A DNA stretch of 25,065 nucleotides, taken from contig DKAT01000007.1 of assembly GCA_002450905.1 (NCBI GenBank), positions 1 to 25,065 of the forward strand. Direction: 5' to 3'. Under the pieces are notes generated by a model. It made no database searches. It had not been told where the DNA came from and saw only the letters and a list, made by a program, of their open reading frames with translations. Origin of the DNA: Spirochaetia bacterium UBA6919 (GTDB taxonomy: Bacteria > Spirochaetota > UBA6919). Shown here in pieces: positions 7,831 to 16,827 of the stretch (the first letter of the stretch is position 1; each line of letters starts with the position of its first letter). The translations under genes were made by a program, and so were the position numbers.

Positions 7831-8040
7831 TTAATTTCGTCTGCATTTTTTTTCTATAGCCCTCCCTGAAATAGATTTATTTACAGCCAGATCACTAATT
7901 ACTACCTGATATCCACAATATACACAAACTGCAGTATGAGACCAACCATATTCCATCCACCCTTTCATCTCGTGATTTTTTTCTCTGCATTGCTCTAGAG
8001 CTTTGTGTTTTAACTCTTCTATATATAACTTTTCATTCAT
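7831..8040 (-). CDS. Small CxxC protein of unknown function
   Basis: A 69-residue protein I do not recognise. A helical N-terminus is followed by QCREKNHEMKGW and HTAVCVYCGYQV, so there is a Cys/His pair at 18-22 (C-x3-H) and a CxxC at 39-42, a layout that could bind one zinc ion. The C-terminus is basic (KKCRR). Both codon use and the clean Cys/His arrangement support a real gene. There is no ribosome binding site before ATG 8040. If the promoter proposed at 8047-8074 is real the message would be nearly leaderless. The nearest neighbours are more than 200 bases away on both sides. Confidence 0.6.
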   Translation of the reverse strand: MNEKLYIEELKHKALEQCREKNHEMKGWMEYGWSHTAVCVYCGYQVVISDLAVNKSISGRAIEKKCRRN

Positions 8041-8046
8041 ATTTAA

Positions 8047-8074
8047 AAAATAACACTTCTTATCAAATTGTCAA
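8047..8074 (-). promoter_or_regulatory. Possible promoter for the small CxxC gene
   Basis: On the minus strand a perfect TTGACA at 8074-8069 is followed after 16 bases by TATTTT at 8052-8047. Transcription would begin almost at ATG 8040. The AT-rich background makes the -10 box weak evidence. The rest of 8041-8273 shows no gene. Confidence 0.35.
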
Positions 8075-8273
8075 TAATAATACATTCCGTTAATTATAGG
8101 AAAATATTCGAATGGATTTTAAAGAAAACTGGTTAGATATATAAATCTTTTTTCCCATAATTTTCCCATCTTTCTCCTATAAAATGACTGTGATCAGATT
8201 TTTTAAAATAATTTTCCGATTTTTATAACTAATTAATAAAATGATTTTCTTAGTATGGAAAGGAATATTTAAT

Positions 8274-11102
8274 TTATACTTTCATCTGGAAGGGGTTTTT
8301 TTGTTTTAATAGTTCTTCAAATTGTTCAGAAGAAACAGGACGGCTGAATAAATATCCCTGCCCTTTATCACAAAAGTTTTCATAAAGAAATTTGAGTTGT
8401 TCATAGTTTTCAACACCCTCAGCTATAATTTGTAGCCGTAAGTTATGTCCCATAGCAATAACCGCCTTTGTAATGGAAGCGTCATCCTGATTTTCGACGA
8501 TATCCTGTACGAAGGAACGATCTATTTTTAGTTTATCTATAGGGAATTTCTTAAGATAACTTAAGGAGGAATAACCTGTCCCAAAATCATCTATGGAGAT
8601 CTTAATCCCTCTTGTTTTGAGCATTTGTAAGGTATTTATAGTCATTTCTGCATCGTGCATGATAATACTTTCAGTTAGTTCAAGTTCCAGAAATTTTGCA
8701 TCGAGTTGTGTCTCACTCAGTACCACATCAATGGTTTTAATCAGGTCGCTTTGCTGAAATTGTCTGGAGGATAGGTTTACGGCAATAGAAATAGGTTTGT
8801 AACCCATCATCTGCCATTGCTTATTTTGTTCGCAAACAGTTTTTAAAACCCAACTTCCGATGGGGATTATCATACCAGTGTCTTCAGCGACTGAAATAAA
8901 TTCGGTTGGGGGAATTATTTTTTTTCCTGACTTCCAGTATATGAGTGCTTCTGCTTCGATAATTTCACCACTGATTAAATCAACAATCGGTTGGTAGAGG
9001 ATATAAAATTCACGCCTATCAAGGGCTCTTCGTAAGTTTGTTTCCAGTTTAAGACGTTCTAAAGAAATTGTGGTCATCATAGAGGCGTAGAATTGGTAAG
9101 TATTTTTGCCCTTTTCCTTTGCATGATACATGGCGGTATCTGCATTTTTCAGGAGGTGTTCAAGATTATCTCCATCATCAGGATATATTGCAATACCCAG
9201 GCTTGCGGTAATATAAAGATCCTGTCCTTCAATACTAAACACAGAAGAAAGGGATTGAAGTATTTTTTGTGATACTTTAGCAGCATCCTGAGGACGTTTA
9301 ATTTCTGATACGATGACAATAAATTCATCACCACCCAATCTTGCAACAGTATCTCCTTCGCGGACACAATTCATCAAACGCTTTGCAACAGCCCTTAGAA
9401 GTAAATCTCCTACAGCATGACCTAGAGTATCATTGATAATTTTAAAACGATCCAAGTCAAAAAATATGATTGCAACAAGTTCTTTATTTCGTTGAGCATG
9501 AGATAATGCCTGTTGGAGACGATCATGGAAAAGAAGCCGATTGGGGAGTCCTGTGAGAGCATCGTGGTAAGCCAGATAATTTAATCTTTGTTCTGAGAGT
9601 TTGATTTTAGTGATATCAGAAAAAACACCTACATAATTTACAATTTTTCCATGGCTATCTTTGATGGCGCTTATATTTAACCATTGGGGATAGATTTCAC
9701 CATCCTTTCTACGATTCCATATTTCACCCTGCCAGACAGCTTTTGATCGGAGAGACTCCCACATTTTAATATAAAAATTAACATCATGTCGCCCTGACTT
9801 AAGTATACTTGGACGTTTACCAAGTGCTTCCAGATCAGAATACCCAGTGATCACAGTGAAAGCAGGATTTACAGATTCAATGAATCCATCTACATCTGTA
9901 ACCATTATTCCTTCGGATGTATTTTTGAAAACATTTGCAGCAAGTCTTAGGGTTTCTTCAACTTTTTTTCGTTCTGTAATATCTTTTATGGTACCAATTT
10001 GGGCTGAACTTCCTCTGAAAATAAAATGCCCAATAGACATATTTACTATAACACTTTTAACTTTTGTAAAATGATTTAATTTAATTTCTAATTCATGTGG
10101 TTTTATATTTCCTATTTCAAGCTTTTTAAAAAAATCTTCTATTTCTTGGTGGTAATCTGAGTGGATAAAATCATAGATATTTTGAAATATTAAATCTTCA
10201 GTAGTATATCCAAGGATTTTTGCAAAAGCATCATTTACATACTGGATCATGTTATTTTGTACAACAAATATACCATCTTGTATGTTTTCTATGAGTTTAC
10301 GATATTTTTCTTCAGATTCTTTTAGGGCGCTCTCAGCCATTTTTCTTTCAGTGATATCCAGGATATAACCATAATAGTGAGTGGGCAGCCCCTTATTATC
10401 TCTTATAATTATAGTAAAATCATAAATCCATCGGGGTTCACCATTTTTATTAATGATTCGATAATCCTGTTCAAAAGAGAAATATCCATCGTCACTATAT
10501 CTATCCACCTCATTTATAACTCTATCAAGATCTTCATGGTGAATAATTGAGGTATAAGAAATCGATTTATCTATGAAATCGGCTGGAAAGTAGTAGAATT
10601 GGGAGATATTTGAAGATACATATTCTACAGGCCAGCCTGGACTAGCGATCCATTTAAATACAGTAACAGGACCTTCCATGAATAATTCCTGATTTCTTCT
10701 GAGGGTTTCCAGATTCCTTTGCTGTTCTATAGCATATCGGATTGATCTTTCTAATAGTGGAGCAGACATTTGTCCCTTGACTAGATAATCAGAAGCACCC
10801 GCTTTCATTGCCTCCATGTCAATACTTTTATCAGACTGCCCTGTTAATATGATAACTGGAGCTTTTAATCTTAATTTATTTGTTTCCTGAAGAAGTTCTA
10901 TACCAGTATTGATTCCGAGTCTATAATCAAAGAGACATACATCAAACAGGTTTTCAGGAATAATCTCGAGAGCTTTGTGATAGGAGGGGATCCAAGTAAT
11001 TTCGTATTTAACATTTTCTACTTCAGAAAGAAGTTCTTTTGTTATAATATAATCATCTTCATCATCATCAACGAGAAGGAGCTTTATTGGATTAAGATCC
11101 AT
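8274..11102 (-). CDS. REC-PAS-PAS-PAS-GGDEF-EAL c-di-GMP signalling protein
   Basis: A 942-residue cytosolic signalling protein. Residues 5-125 form a receiver domain with acidic VDDDEDD and likely phospho-acceptor D59 (CLFDYRL). Three PAS/PAC units follow at about 140-255, 262-378 and 385-500, then a GGDEF domain (RLGGDEF, 588-594) with an RxxD inhibitory site (REGD, 581-584) at the usual distance. The EAL domain runs from about 690 and contains ELTES, DDFGTGYSSL, LKIDRSF and IAEGVE. The signature reads EALIYW, so the Arg of ExLxR that contacts c-di-GMP phosphate is Tyr722. It probably makes c-di-GMP; hydrolysis may be weakened. The start is ATG 11102, eight bases after the end of the upstream response regulator with GGGGAG in front. 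A longer frame overlapping that gene is less likely. The pair is almost certainly co-transcribed and may form a phosphorelay output. Confidence 0.92.
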   Translation of the reverse strand: MDLNPIKLLLVDDDEDDYIITKELLSEVENVKYEITWIPSYHKALEIIPENLFDVCLFDYRLGINTGIELLQETNKLRLKAPVIILTGQSDKSIDMEAMKAGASDYLVKGQMSAPLLERSIRYAIEQQRNLETLRRNQELFMEGPVTVFKWIASPGWPVEYVSSNISQFYYFPADFIDKSISYTSIIHHEDLDRVINEVDRYSDDGYFSFEQDYRIINKNGEPRWIYDFTIIIRDNKGLPTHYYGYILDITERKMAESALKESEEKYRKLIENIQDGIFVVQNNMIQYVNDAFAKILGYTTEDLIFQNIYDFIHSDYHQEIEDFFKKLEIGNIKPHELEIKLNHFTKVKSVIVNMSIGHFIFRGSSAQIGTIKDITERKKVEETLRLAANVFKNTSEGIMVTDVDGFIESVNPAFTVITGYSDLEALGKRPSILKSGRHDVNFYIKMWESLRSKAVWQGEIWNRRKDGEIYPQWLNISAIKDSHGKIVNYVGVFSDITKIKLSEQRLNYLAYHDALTGLPNRLLFHDRLQQALSHAQRNKELVAIIFFDLDRFKIINDTLGHAVGDLLLRAVAKRLMNCVREGDTVARLGGDEFIVIVSEIKRPQDAAKVSQKILQSLSSVFSIEGQDLYITASLGIAIYPDDGDNLEHLLKNADTAMYHAKEKGKNTYQFYASMMTTISLERLKLETNLRRALDRREFYILYQPIVDLISGEIIEAEALIYWKSGKKIIPPTEFISVAEDTGMIIPIGSWVLKTVCEQNKQWQMMGYKPISIAVNLSSRQFQQSDLIKTIDVVLSETQLDAKFLELELTESIIMHDAEMTINTLQMLKTRGIKISIDDFGTGYSSLSYLKKFPIDKLKIDRSFVQDIVENQDDASITKAVIAMGHNLRLQIIAEGVENYEQLKFLYENFCDKGQGYLFSRPVSSEQFEELLKQKNPFQMKV

Positions 11103-11109
11103 TTTGTTT

Positions 11110-11574
11110 TCAACTCCCCAAGTTTCGAGTGGGGGGTAACTCGACAACAGAGAACCAAAATTCACTTAAAATTTTCATAATAGAAACTAAAGTTTCATAT
11201 GAGGCTGGTTTTGTAATAAAAGAATTACCTCCTGAATCATATGTAAAATGGATATCTTCATCGGTTTTAGAAGTTGTCAGGACTATTATGGGAATTTGTC
11301 TGAGGGCTGGAAACTTTTTAATTTCTTTCAGTGCTTCCCTCCCATCTTTTTTAGGCATATTAAGATCAAGAAGGATTAAAGCAGGTGTTGACAGGTCATT
11401 ATTTTTAGAATAATTTCCTTCTTTTAACAAATAATTCATTAATTCTTCGCCATTTTCAACAAAAAAAAGCTTTTTATTAACTCCATTCTCTTCGAGAGCT
11501 TCTTGAATTAACAAACGATCATCAGGATCATCTTCCGCTATAAGAATAGTAGGTGTTTTTCCATATTCTTTCAT
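11110..11574 (-). CDS. Single-domain response regulator, Rcp1-like
   Basis: A 154-residue stand-alone receiver. It has the acidic pocket EDDPDD (14-19), phospho-acceptor D70 in LILLDLNMPKKDG, T100/T101 in IIVLTTSKTDEDI, and K122 in FITKPASYETL. The longer loop between beta-2 and D70 and the LDLNMPKKDGREAL word are typical of the Rcp1 type that partners hybrid kinases and phytochromes. The start is set at ATG 11574, with GGAG eight bases upstream. A TTG two codons earlier is also in frame but too close to that site. It lies directly upstream of the REC-PAS-GGDEF-EAL gene. No sensor kinase gene is in the window. Confidence 0.9.
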   Translation of the reverse strand: MKEYGKTPTILIAEDDPDDRLLIQEALEENGVNKKLFFVENGEELMNYLLKEGNYSKNNDLSTPALILLDLNMPKKDGREALKEIKKFPALRQIPIIVLTTSKTDEDIHFTYDSGGNSFITKPASYETLVSIMKILSEFWFSVVELPPTRNLGS

Positions 11575-11902
11575 AGCCAATCTCCAACAGTATTAATAAT
11601 TTACTAGTTATTCCAGCCCCTAAGGAATATTAGTGTTAAGTGATTTGAATATTTACATAAAAACAGCTTATTATTTTGATAAAAATATTTTAATTAAGAA
11701 TCTAAGAAAATAACAATTTTAAGAACTGTATATATGATATATTTTAAAAAAACTTTCAGTAAATAAAATGAACATGTTACGGTAAAAAATCTTTTTATGC
11801 ACTAGTTTGACGCATCTGAATAAAGTTTTTCATGTCAATTTAAAAAATAATAAATAATGAACATTTAGTAATAAATTGGATTAAATAATAATGTAAATTT
11901 AA

Positions 11903-11916
11903 TATCACATGTGATA
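11903..11916. promoter_or_regulatory. 14-base perfect palindrome in a long gene-free gap
   Basis: TATCACATGTGATA reads the same on both strands. It lies about 330 bases upstream of the response regulator start, in the gap 11581-12062. That gap is otherwise extremely AT-rich and shows no open frame, RNA structure or clear promoter. It could be a dimeric regulator site, but a single copy cannot show that. Confidence 0.25.
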
Positions 11917-12062
11917 AATACCAAATATAATCAGAGTTTTTTTTAAATTTGAATAAAAAATTACAAATATTCGTTTGAGATTCAAGATATTTTCCTTAAT
12001 TAACATGATTCTATATTAATATTTATTTTTTATGCATTAAAATTACTTTAGAGACAGATATA

Positions 12063-15000
12063 TTATTCAGTTTCTTCATATTTATCATTTTTCGAGTAGT
12101 TTTTCATTTTGTTTAAATAATTTTGAATTATCATTTTTTGTTTAGGGTTTAATGTATTCATATTTATAGATTTTTTGAGGTCATTTCTTTTTAAAATCGT
12201 TTTTAGGTAATTTTCTGCATTGATTTGATTTTTTTCTCTGAAAAGTTTTATGGGACGAGAAGATTTGAAATCATTTTTATCCAATGAGAACTGAATGGAT
12301 TTTCCCTTAGATTGTTTAATAGTTTTTGTTGCCGTCTCCTCAAGTTTTTGAAGTAGACTTTTTTGCTTTGCTAGTATTTTATTTAATTTATTATTTTTTG
12401 AGTTGATTTTCATCTCTTCTAATTGTCTTTTTAGATTCATAAAACTATTTAACATTTTTTTAGAATTATAATTATTTAAGTCTTTGTTATTTATTAAATC
12501 ATTGAATATTTTTTTTAAATTTTCCTGTTTATGAGAAAGGTTATTGAGAGAGTTTCGTTCCCTTGGAGATAATTTCTTAGACTTCATGTCATTAATAAAT
12601 TGTTGTATTTCTTTGTTTAGATTCTGAATAGCTTTAAAACTCTTTTGGGGTATTCCTGAAGAGAGAGACGAAGTGCTACCAAATGACTGACTTGACGTTT
12701 TTAATTTCATAACTTTCAATGTTAGAAGATTTAATTTTGTTAAAATGATTTCCTGATTTTTATAGGCAAAATAAAACTCATTAGCGGAGATGTTTTTTGA
12801 AGTGTTGTCTAAGGATTTGAGGATATGATCAAAGAGAGAAATAATCTCATACATGGATTTTTTGTCGATGACTTTGTATAATTTATCCTGGAATTCGATT
12901 TTTTTAATGTCAAGAAATTTTTTTGTTGATTGAGTGGATTTTATAAGATTATTAATTTTTTTAGTTGATTTCTGACTTTGAATCATTTCTTCTGTGGCAT
13001 AAGTTTCAGACTGGATGAAAATCTTTTTTGTTTTGTTTCCTTCAATTTTTCTTAGTTCAATTAGTTCAAGTAATGTATTTCTTAGAAATCTTATTATTTC
13101 CGATTTTTTTTGTTGTTTGAATTTGGTAATTTTATTTTGAATCATTTTTTCTAATTGATTAAAGGAGTTTATAAGTTTATTACCCATTTTGTCTGCACTT
13201 TGTTTATTATCATTATCGATGGATTTAGATAAATATTTGAGATCGTTATTAATTTGATTATTAAGATTTTTTGTAGTTGTAGAGATATTTGAATTTGTGT
13301 TTAATTCAATTTTAAAATTGGATGATTTATTGTTATTGATAGATAAGTTATTTAATAGTTTTGAGATATTTTTATATGTATTATTAATATGGTTAAAATC
13401 TTTTTTTAAAGGAATAATGGAATTGGATTTGCTGGCTTTGTAATTAAATGCTCTTTGGTACTTTATAATTTGTTTCACCTTGGATTTTATTTCCAGTAAA
13501 GTTCGTAGTTTTTTTAAGTTCTGCAAATCTTTGATGATTGATTGAAGATCTTTTGTATTGTAATTTTCATTCTTGGATGTAAACATGGTTTCAGATGATT
13601 GGAGTTGATTCAGGTAATTTTGTAATTCTTTAAACTCTTTGCTATTTTGATTTTTATAGAGATTTTTTAATAATTTATCTAGATATTTTAATTTTTTTTG
13701 GATATTTTGGGTGTGCTTTGGAGAATTTGTCTTATCAGTAGATGATTTTAGTTTGTTAAGCTCTTTGATTGCTTTGTTGATATCACTTTTTAGATTAGAT
13801 TTTCTTTGATTTATGTCAATACCCTTTGAATCTTTATTCATAGGTGATTTATTCTTTCTCTCAGACTCCATTTGTTTAATATGTTCATATTTTTCTATAA
13901 TCTCTTTGAGATTTTGAGAGATATTTAAGTCGTGCAAGAGCTTTTGGGTAAGGTGTTGATAATAATTATACTTTGTATTTTCCATGTTATTGAGAGTTTC
14001 CAGCAAGCTTTTTTTGATATCCTGGAGCTGATTATTCAATTCACTCATAGAAACTAAGTTTTGATTTACCATACTATGCTGGAGGTTATGTATATCCTGA
14101 ATTGTTTGTTTCAGACGAGATTTTATACTTTCTTCACTTTCTTCAAGTGATTTTAATTGTTTGTCAGTCTCTTCCTGAGAGATGGTATTCGAACTATCTT
14201 TTTTGTATATATCGTTATATTTGTTAGATAGGTGTTTGTACTCCCCTAAAATATCTTCCACTTTGCTGATAAGATTTTGCTTTATTTTATCTATGTCCAG
14301 AAAGATTTCATCTGGTTTGAGGTAAATAAATCTTTGTATAGGAAAAGAATTTTGATACTGACCTCTGTTATCAATTGCTCTTACATGGTATTCTATGTGG
14401 TTTCCAGGTTTTAAAATTAGCTTCTGGAAAGGAATTGAAATAATACCCTGAATAGTAGAATCGGGCTTTATTTGTACAGGAATATATCCATTTGAAATAA
14501 TTTTATGTCCGGATTTAACAGAGTAGTATAATATCAACTGGGCAACCATGAAATCATCTGACGCTTCGATATAAACCGGGTAGGATTTATTTAGATTTCT
14601 AAGACTGACAATAGGCCCTGGGCGTATTATTTTTACAGATGGAGGCTGGTCATTCAATAAAGAGATAGTATATTTAATTGGCTCGCTCTGATTATCATCT
14701 TTATCAATCATTGTAATTGTGTACCCACTCTGTGAACCATTGATTTTAAATTCTGTATAAGCTTTGTTAGATTGTATATTCATATTTTGAATATTATTTT
14801 CAATAGAATTCATCTCATTCTCAGGTTCAATAAATTGCAATTGCAAATTTTTTAATAAATTATTTGATATGATTTCCAATTTTACGGTTGACCCTTCAAA
14901 ACCTTCTATGTCACCTCCAGATTGATTTTTTGAAGGGTAATTGTATATCTCCGGATATATAACTGTTGTTTTGATAGACGAAATTCTCGGGAGTTGAAAT

Positions 15001-15839
15001 ACTTTTACGTTATAGGTAGGAGTTTTTACAAAATGTGATTTTATACCCAATATGATATAAAACGAAAATGAATGATTAATTTTTATAATATTGTGCTGAA
15101 AATGAAAAACAGGTTTACTCTTGTCAAATACCTTTTTTTGAAGGTAGTATTTTTTGCTAGTATGCCCATAATTCATTACTAGTGTAGCTTTATCAGATGT
15201 ACTATATAAATCGAGATGAAAATTATGTCCGAATTGGATTTTTTGGGAGAAATCAATATTAAAGTGAATTCCAGATTTATTATTAAATAAGGAGGATTTT
15301 AATGTATCAATTGGAGTATATGAAAATGTGAGTGAACATATGAAGAGGATAAAAACTATAATTCCAAGTGTAACAGATGGTTTTAGAAGGAAGCGTTTTT
15401 GAAATAATGAGGAAATAGGAATATTTTGTAATTTATTGTATGTTTTCTCAATGAAGATTTTTTCGAGGGATTTATAATGGTTGTATGTGTGTTCCAAATA
15501 GTCAGCACTGCTAATAACTTCGCCTGAACAATATTTTCTATTCTCATATAATTCTGCGATCTCACCCCATAATGATTTTTGTAAAAAAATGCGGTAAATA
15601 TCTTTTCCAAACAAGATAATAGTAGTAATAATTGGGATACCCAGGATCAGTAGAATATTCTCTTCTAAATAATCTACTTCTTGGGAAATGGAAATTAGAT
15701 TGATAATCCAAACGATGGTTATTCCTAATAAAAAGAAAGTTATGAAATATAAAATGATTTTTAGCAGCAATTCTAATTGGATAATTCGTTTGAATTTTAA
15801 TAAATACCTGATCAGTGGATTTGTAATTGGTTTTATCAT
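12063..15839 (-). CDS. DUF4175-like giant membrane-anchored coiled-coil protein
   Basis: A 1258-residue inner-membrane protein. Three TM segments lie at about 24-50, 61-78 and 156-173. They are followed by a large extracytoplasmic-looking beta-rich part (about 180-515) with Ig-like strand pairs such as VKIIRPGPIVSLRNLNKSYP and later IEYHVRAIDNRGQYQNS. The remaining 700 residues are mostly predicted coiled coil, very rich in Lys, Asn, Ser, Ile and Gln. The architecture matches the DUF4175 family, whose function is not known to me. Codon use in the tail is extreme in A and T, so low complexity could hide weak homology. ATG 15839 has no strong ribosome binding site. The frame is intact end to end despite many A runs, which argues that it is expressed. 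It lies 125 bases after the small gene upstream. Confidence 0.7.
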   Translation of the reverse strand: MIKPITNPLIRYLLKFKRIIQLELLLKIILYFITFFLLGITIVWIINLISISQEVDYLEENILLILGIPIITTIILFGKDIYRIFLQKSLWGEIAELYENRKYCSGEVISSADYLEHTYNHYKSLEKIFIEKTYNKLQNIPISSLFQKRFLLKPSVTLGIIVFILFICSLTFSYTPIDTLKSSLFNNKSGIHFNIDFSQKIQFGHNFHLDLYSTSDKATLVMNYGHTSKKYYLQKKVFDKSKPVFHFQHNIIKINHSFSFYIILGIKSHFVKTPTYNVKVFQLPRISSIKTTVIYPEIYNYPSKNQSGGDIEGFEGSTVKLEIISNNLLKNLQLQFIEPENEMNSIENNIQNMNIQSNKAYTEFKINGSQSGYTITMIDKDDNQSEPIKYTISLLNDQPPSVKIIRPGPIVSLRNLNKSYPVYIEASDDFMVAQLILYYSVKSGHKIISNGYIPVQIKPDSTIQGIISIPFQKLILKPGNHIEYHVRAIDNRGQYQNSFPIQRFIYLKPDEIFLDIDKIKQNLISKVEDILGEYKHLSNKYNDIYKKDSSNTISQEETDKQLKSLEESEESIKSRLKQTIQDIHNLQHSMVNQNLVSMSELNNQLQDIKKSLLETLNNMENTKYNYYQHLTQKLLHDLNISQNLKEIIEKYEHIKQMESERKNKSPMNKDSKGIDINQRKSNLKSDINKAIKELNKLKSSTDKTNSPKHTQNIQKKLKYLDKLLKNLYKNQNSKEFKELQNYLNQLQSSETMFTSKNENYNTKDLQSIIKDLQNLKKLRTLLEIKSKVKQIIKYQRAFNYKASKSNSIIPLKKDFNHINNTYKNISKLLNNLSINNNKSSNFKIELNTNSNISTTTKNLNNQINNDLKYLSKSIDNDNKQSADKMGNKLINSFNQLEKMIQNKITKFKQQKKSEIIRFLRNTLLELIELRKIEGNKTKKIFIQSETYATEEMIQSQKSTKKINNLIKSTQSTKKFLDIKKIEFQDKLYKVIDKKSMYEIISLFDHILKSLDNTSKNISANEFYFAYKNQEIILTKLNLLTLKVMKLKTSSQSFGSTSSLSSGIPQKSFKAIQNLNKEIQQFINDMKSKKLSPRERNSLNNLSHKQENLKKIFNDLINNKDLNNYNSKKMLNSFMNLKRQLEEMKINSKNNKLNKILAKQKSLLQKLEETATKTIKQSKGKSIQFSLDKNDFKSSRPIKLFREKNQINAENYLKTILKRNDLKKSINMNTLNPKQKMIIQNYLNKMKNYSKNDKYEETE

Positions 15840-15964
15840 TATCGTAAAACTATTTGAAAATATTGTTAATCATTCCTTTTTTTTGCTGATACAATATAAA
15901 ATAACAATTATTTTTTAAGAATCAATTCGTTGGTTAAAAATAATTGGTAAATAGATTGATATTT

Positions 15965-16270
15965 CTAAAAAAGGTATTTTACAGAGTTTTTAAACCTGTG
16001 CATAAAATAAAAATAGCAGATTTCTTTGACGGAGAGTTTTGTGAAGTCAAATTTAAGTTTATTATTTTTAATATTTTCAAGGACGCTGTATCTAAAATTA
16101 ATTAAAATAATTTGTATTAAATCATTTCGGGAGATTTTTTGTTCAAATGAAAGACGATCTAAAGCACGTTCTACGGAAAGACTGATCTTCTCAATATCAA
16201 GGATTCTGTCTTTTACAAGACTTTTTAAGAAACACCATTCCTGCCTAACTATGTAGAGACTTCGTTTCAT
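15965..16270 (-). CDS. Small protein of unknown function
   Basis: A 101-residue protein I do not recognise. It is basic and mostly helical by residue pattern (SLVKDRILDIEKISLSVERA, later LIQIILINFRYSVLENI). It has no signal peptide and no clear TM segment. ATG 16270 is chosen because AGGA lies six bases before it; an earlier in-frame ATG at 16285 sits one base after the stop of the upstream gene with no ribosome binding site. The tight spacing to the Sm-like gene at 16287 suggests a shared transcript, so the two may work together. Confidence 0.6.
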   Translation of the reverse strand: MKRSLYIVRQEWCFLKSLVKDRILDIEKISLSVERALDRLSFEQKISRNDLIQIILINFRYSVLENIKNNKLKFDFTKLSVKEICYFYFMHRFKNSVKYLF

Positions 16271-16286
16271 AGAATATCCTAACATA

Positions 16287-16625
16287 TTAAAAATGATAGC
16301 TAATGACAGAACTCTTATAATAATGAATATCTAAACCATCTTTCTCCAAAACCACCTGAAACTTTGTAATTTCTTTTAAAACACCAGTTTCATGAGTTCC
16401 ATCAGATAACCTTAAAGTCATTTCTTTTCCACGATTTTCTTCTACAATATTTTCTTCGTGTTCAGCGATGTTTAAAAGACGACCTACCTGTTTTTTTAAT
16501 TTTTTTAATTCTTGTTTTACTTCTTCCATATCTCGTGAAGACGAACCAGAGACAGGTTTTCCAAAAGAAGGTTTAGGAGCACCTTTTGGTTTAATTTGTA
16601 TTTTACCTTTCAGTTCTTCAGACAT
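16287..16625 (-). CDS. Small protein with Hfq/Sm-like C-terminal domain
   Basis: A 112-residue protein. Residues 1-32 are Pro/Gly/Ser/Lys-rich and look disordered (IKPKGAPKPSFGKPVSG). Residues 33-58 look like a coiled coil (MEEVKQELKKLKKQVGRLL). Residues 68-112 resemble an Sm fold: MTLRLSDGTHETGVLKEITK aligns with the Hfq Sm1 block (VNG-x-x-LQGVIKAFDQF), and FQVVLEKDGL with VVLLKNDG. HYYKSSVISYHF aligns with the Sm2 block YKHAIST. The alignment is by eye and gapless over about 43 positions. If right, it is a cytosolic RNA-binding ring protein, or a relative with another partner. GGAG is five bases before the ATG. It is divergent from gatA. Confidence 0.6.
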   Translation of the reverse strand: MSEELKGKIQIKPKGAPKPSFGKPVSGSSSRDMEEVKQELKKLKKQVGRLLNIAEHEENIVEENRGKEMTLRLSDGTHETGVLKEITKFQVVLEKDGLDIHYYKSSVISYHF

Positions 16626-16755
16626 ATTAACTCCATGCCATGAGCATTATTCTGACAAAATATATCGTTCGAATTTTATTATTCCATTAAACATTTATTT
16701 TATTTTCTATACTTTGAAATTAAACACCATTGTGATGAAGAAATATTTATTTCAA

Positions 16756-16784
16756 TTGACAAATATTAAAAAAAAATTTATGTT
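16756..16784 (+). promoter_or_regulatory. Promoter for gatA
   Basis: A perfect TTGACA at 16756-16761 and TATGTT at 16779-16784 are 17 bases apart, with an A run in the spacer. Transcription would begin near 16791, leaving a leader of about 37 bases before ATG 16828. Confidence 0.5.
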
Positions 16785-16827
16785 CATACCTACAAATTTA
16801 TATTTCGCAATTTCTTCGGAGAGAAAA

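Noticed and set aside
11103..11165. Longer start for the REC-PAS-GGDEF-EAL protein
   Set aside because: It would overlap the response regulator by 56 bases. The later ATG at 11102 fits the receiver boundary and follows GGGGAG.
16468..16827. N-terminal extension of GatA by 120 residues
   Set aside because: It overlaps the divergent Sm-like gene, has no coding character, and the ATG at 16828 has a good ribosome binding site and the normal family start.
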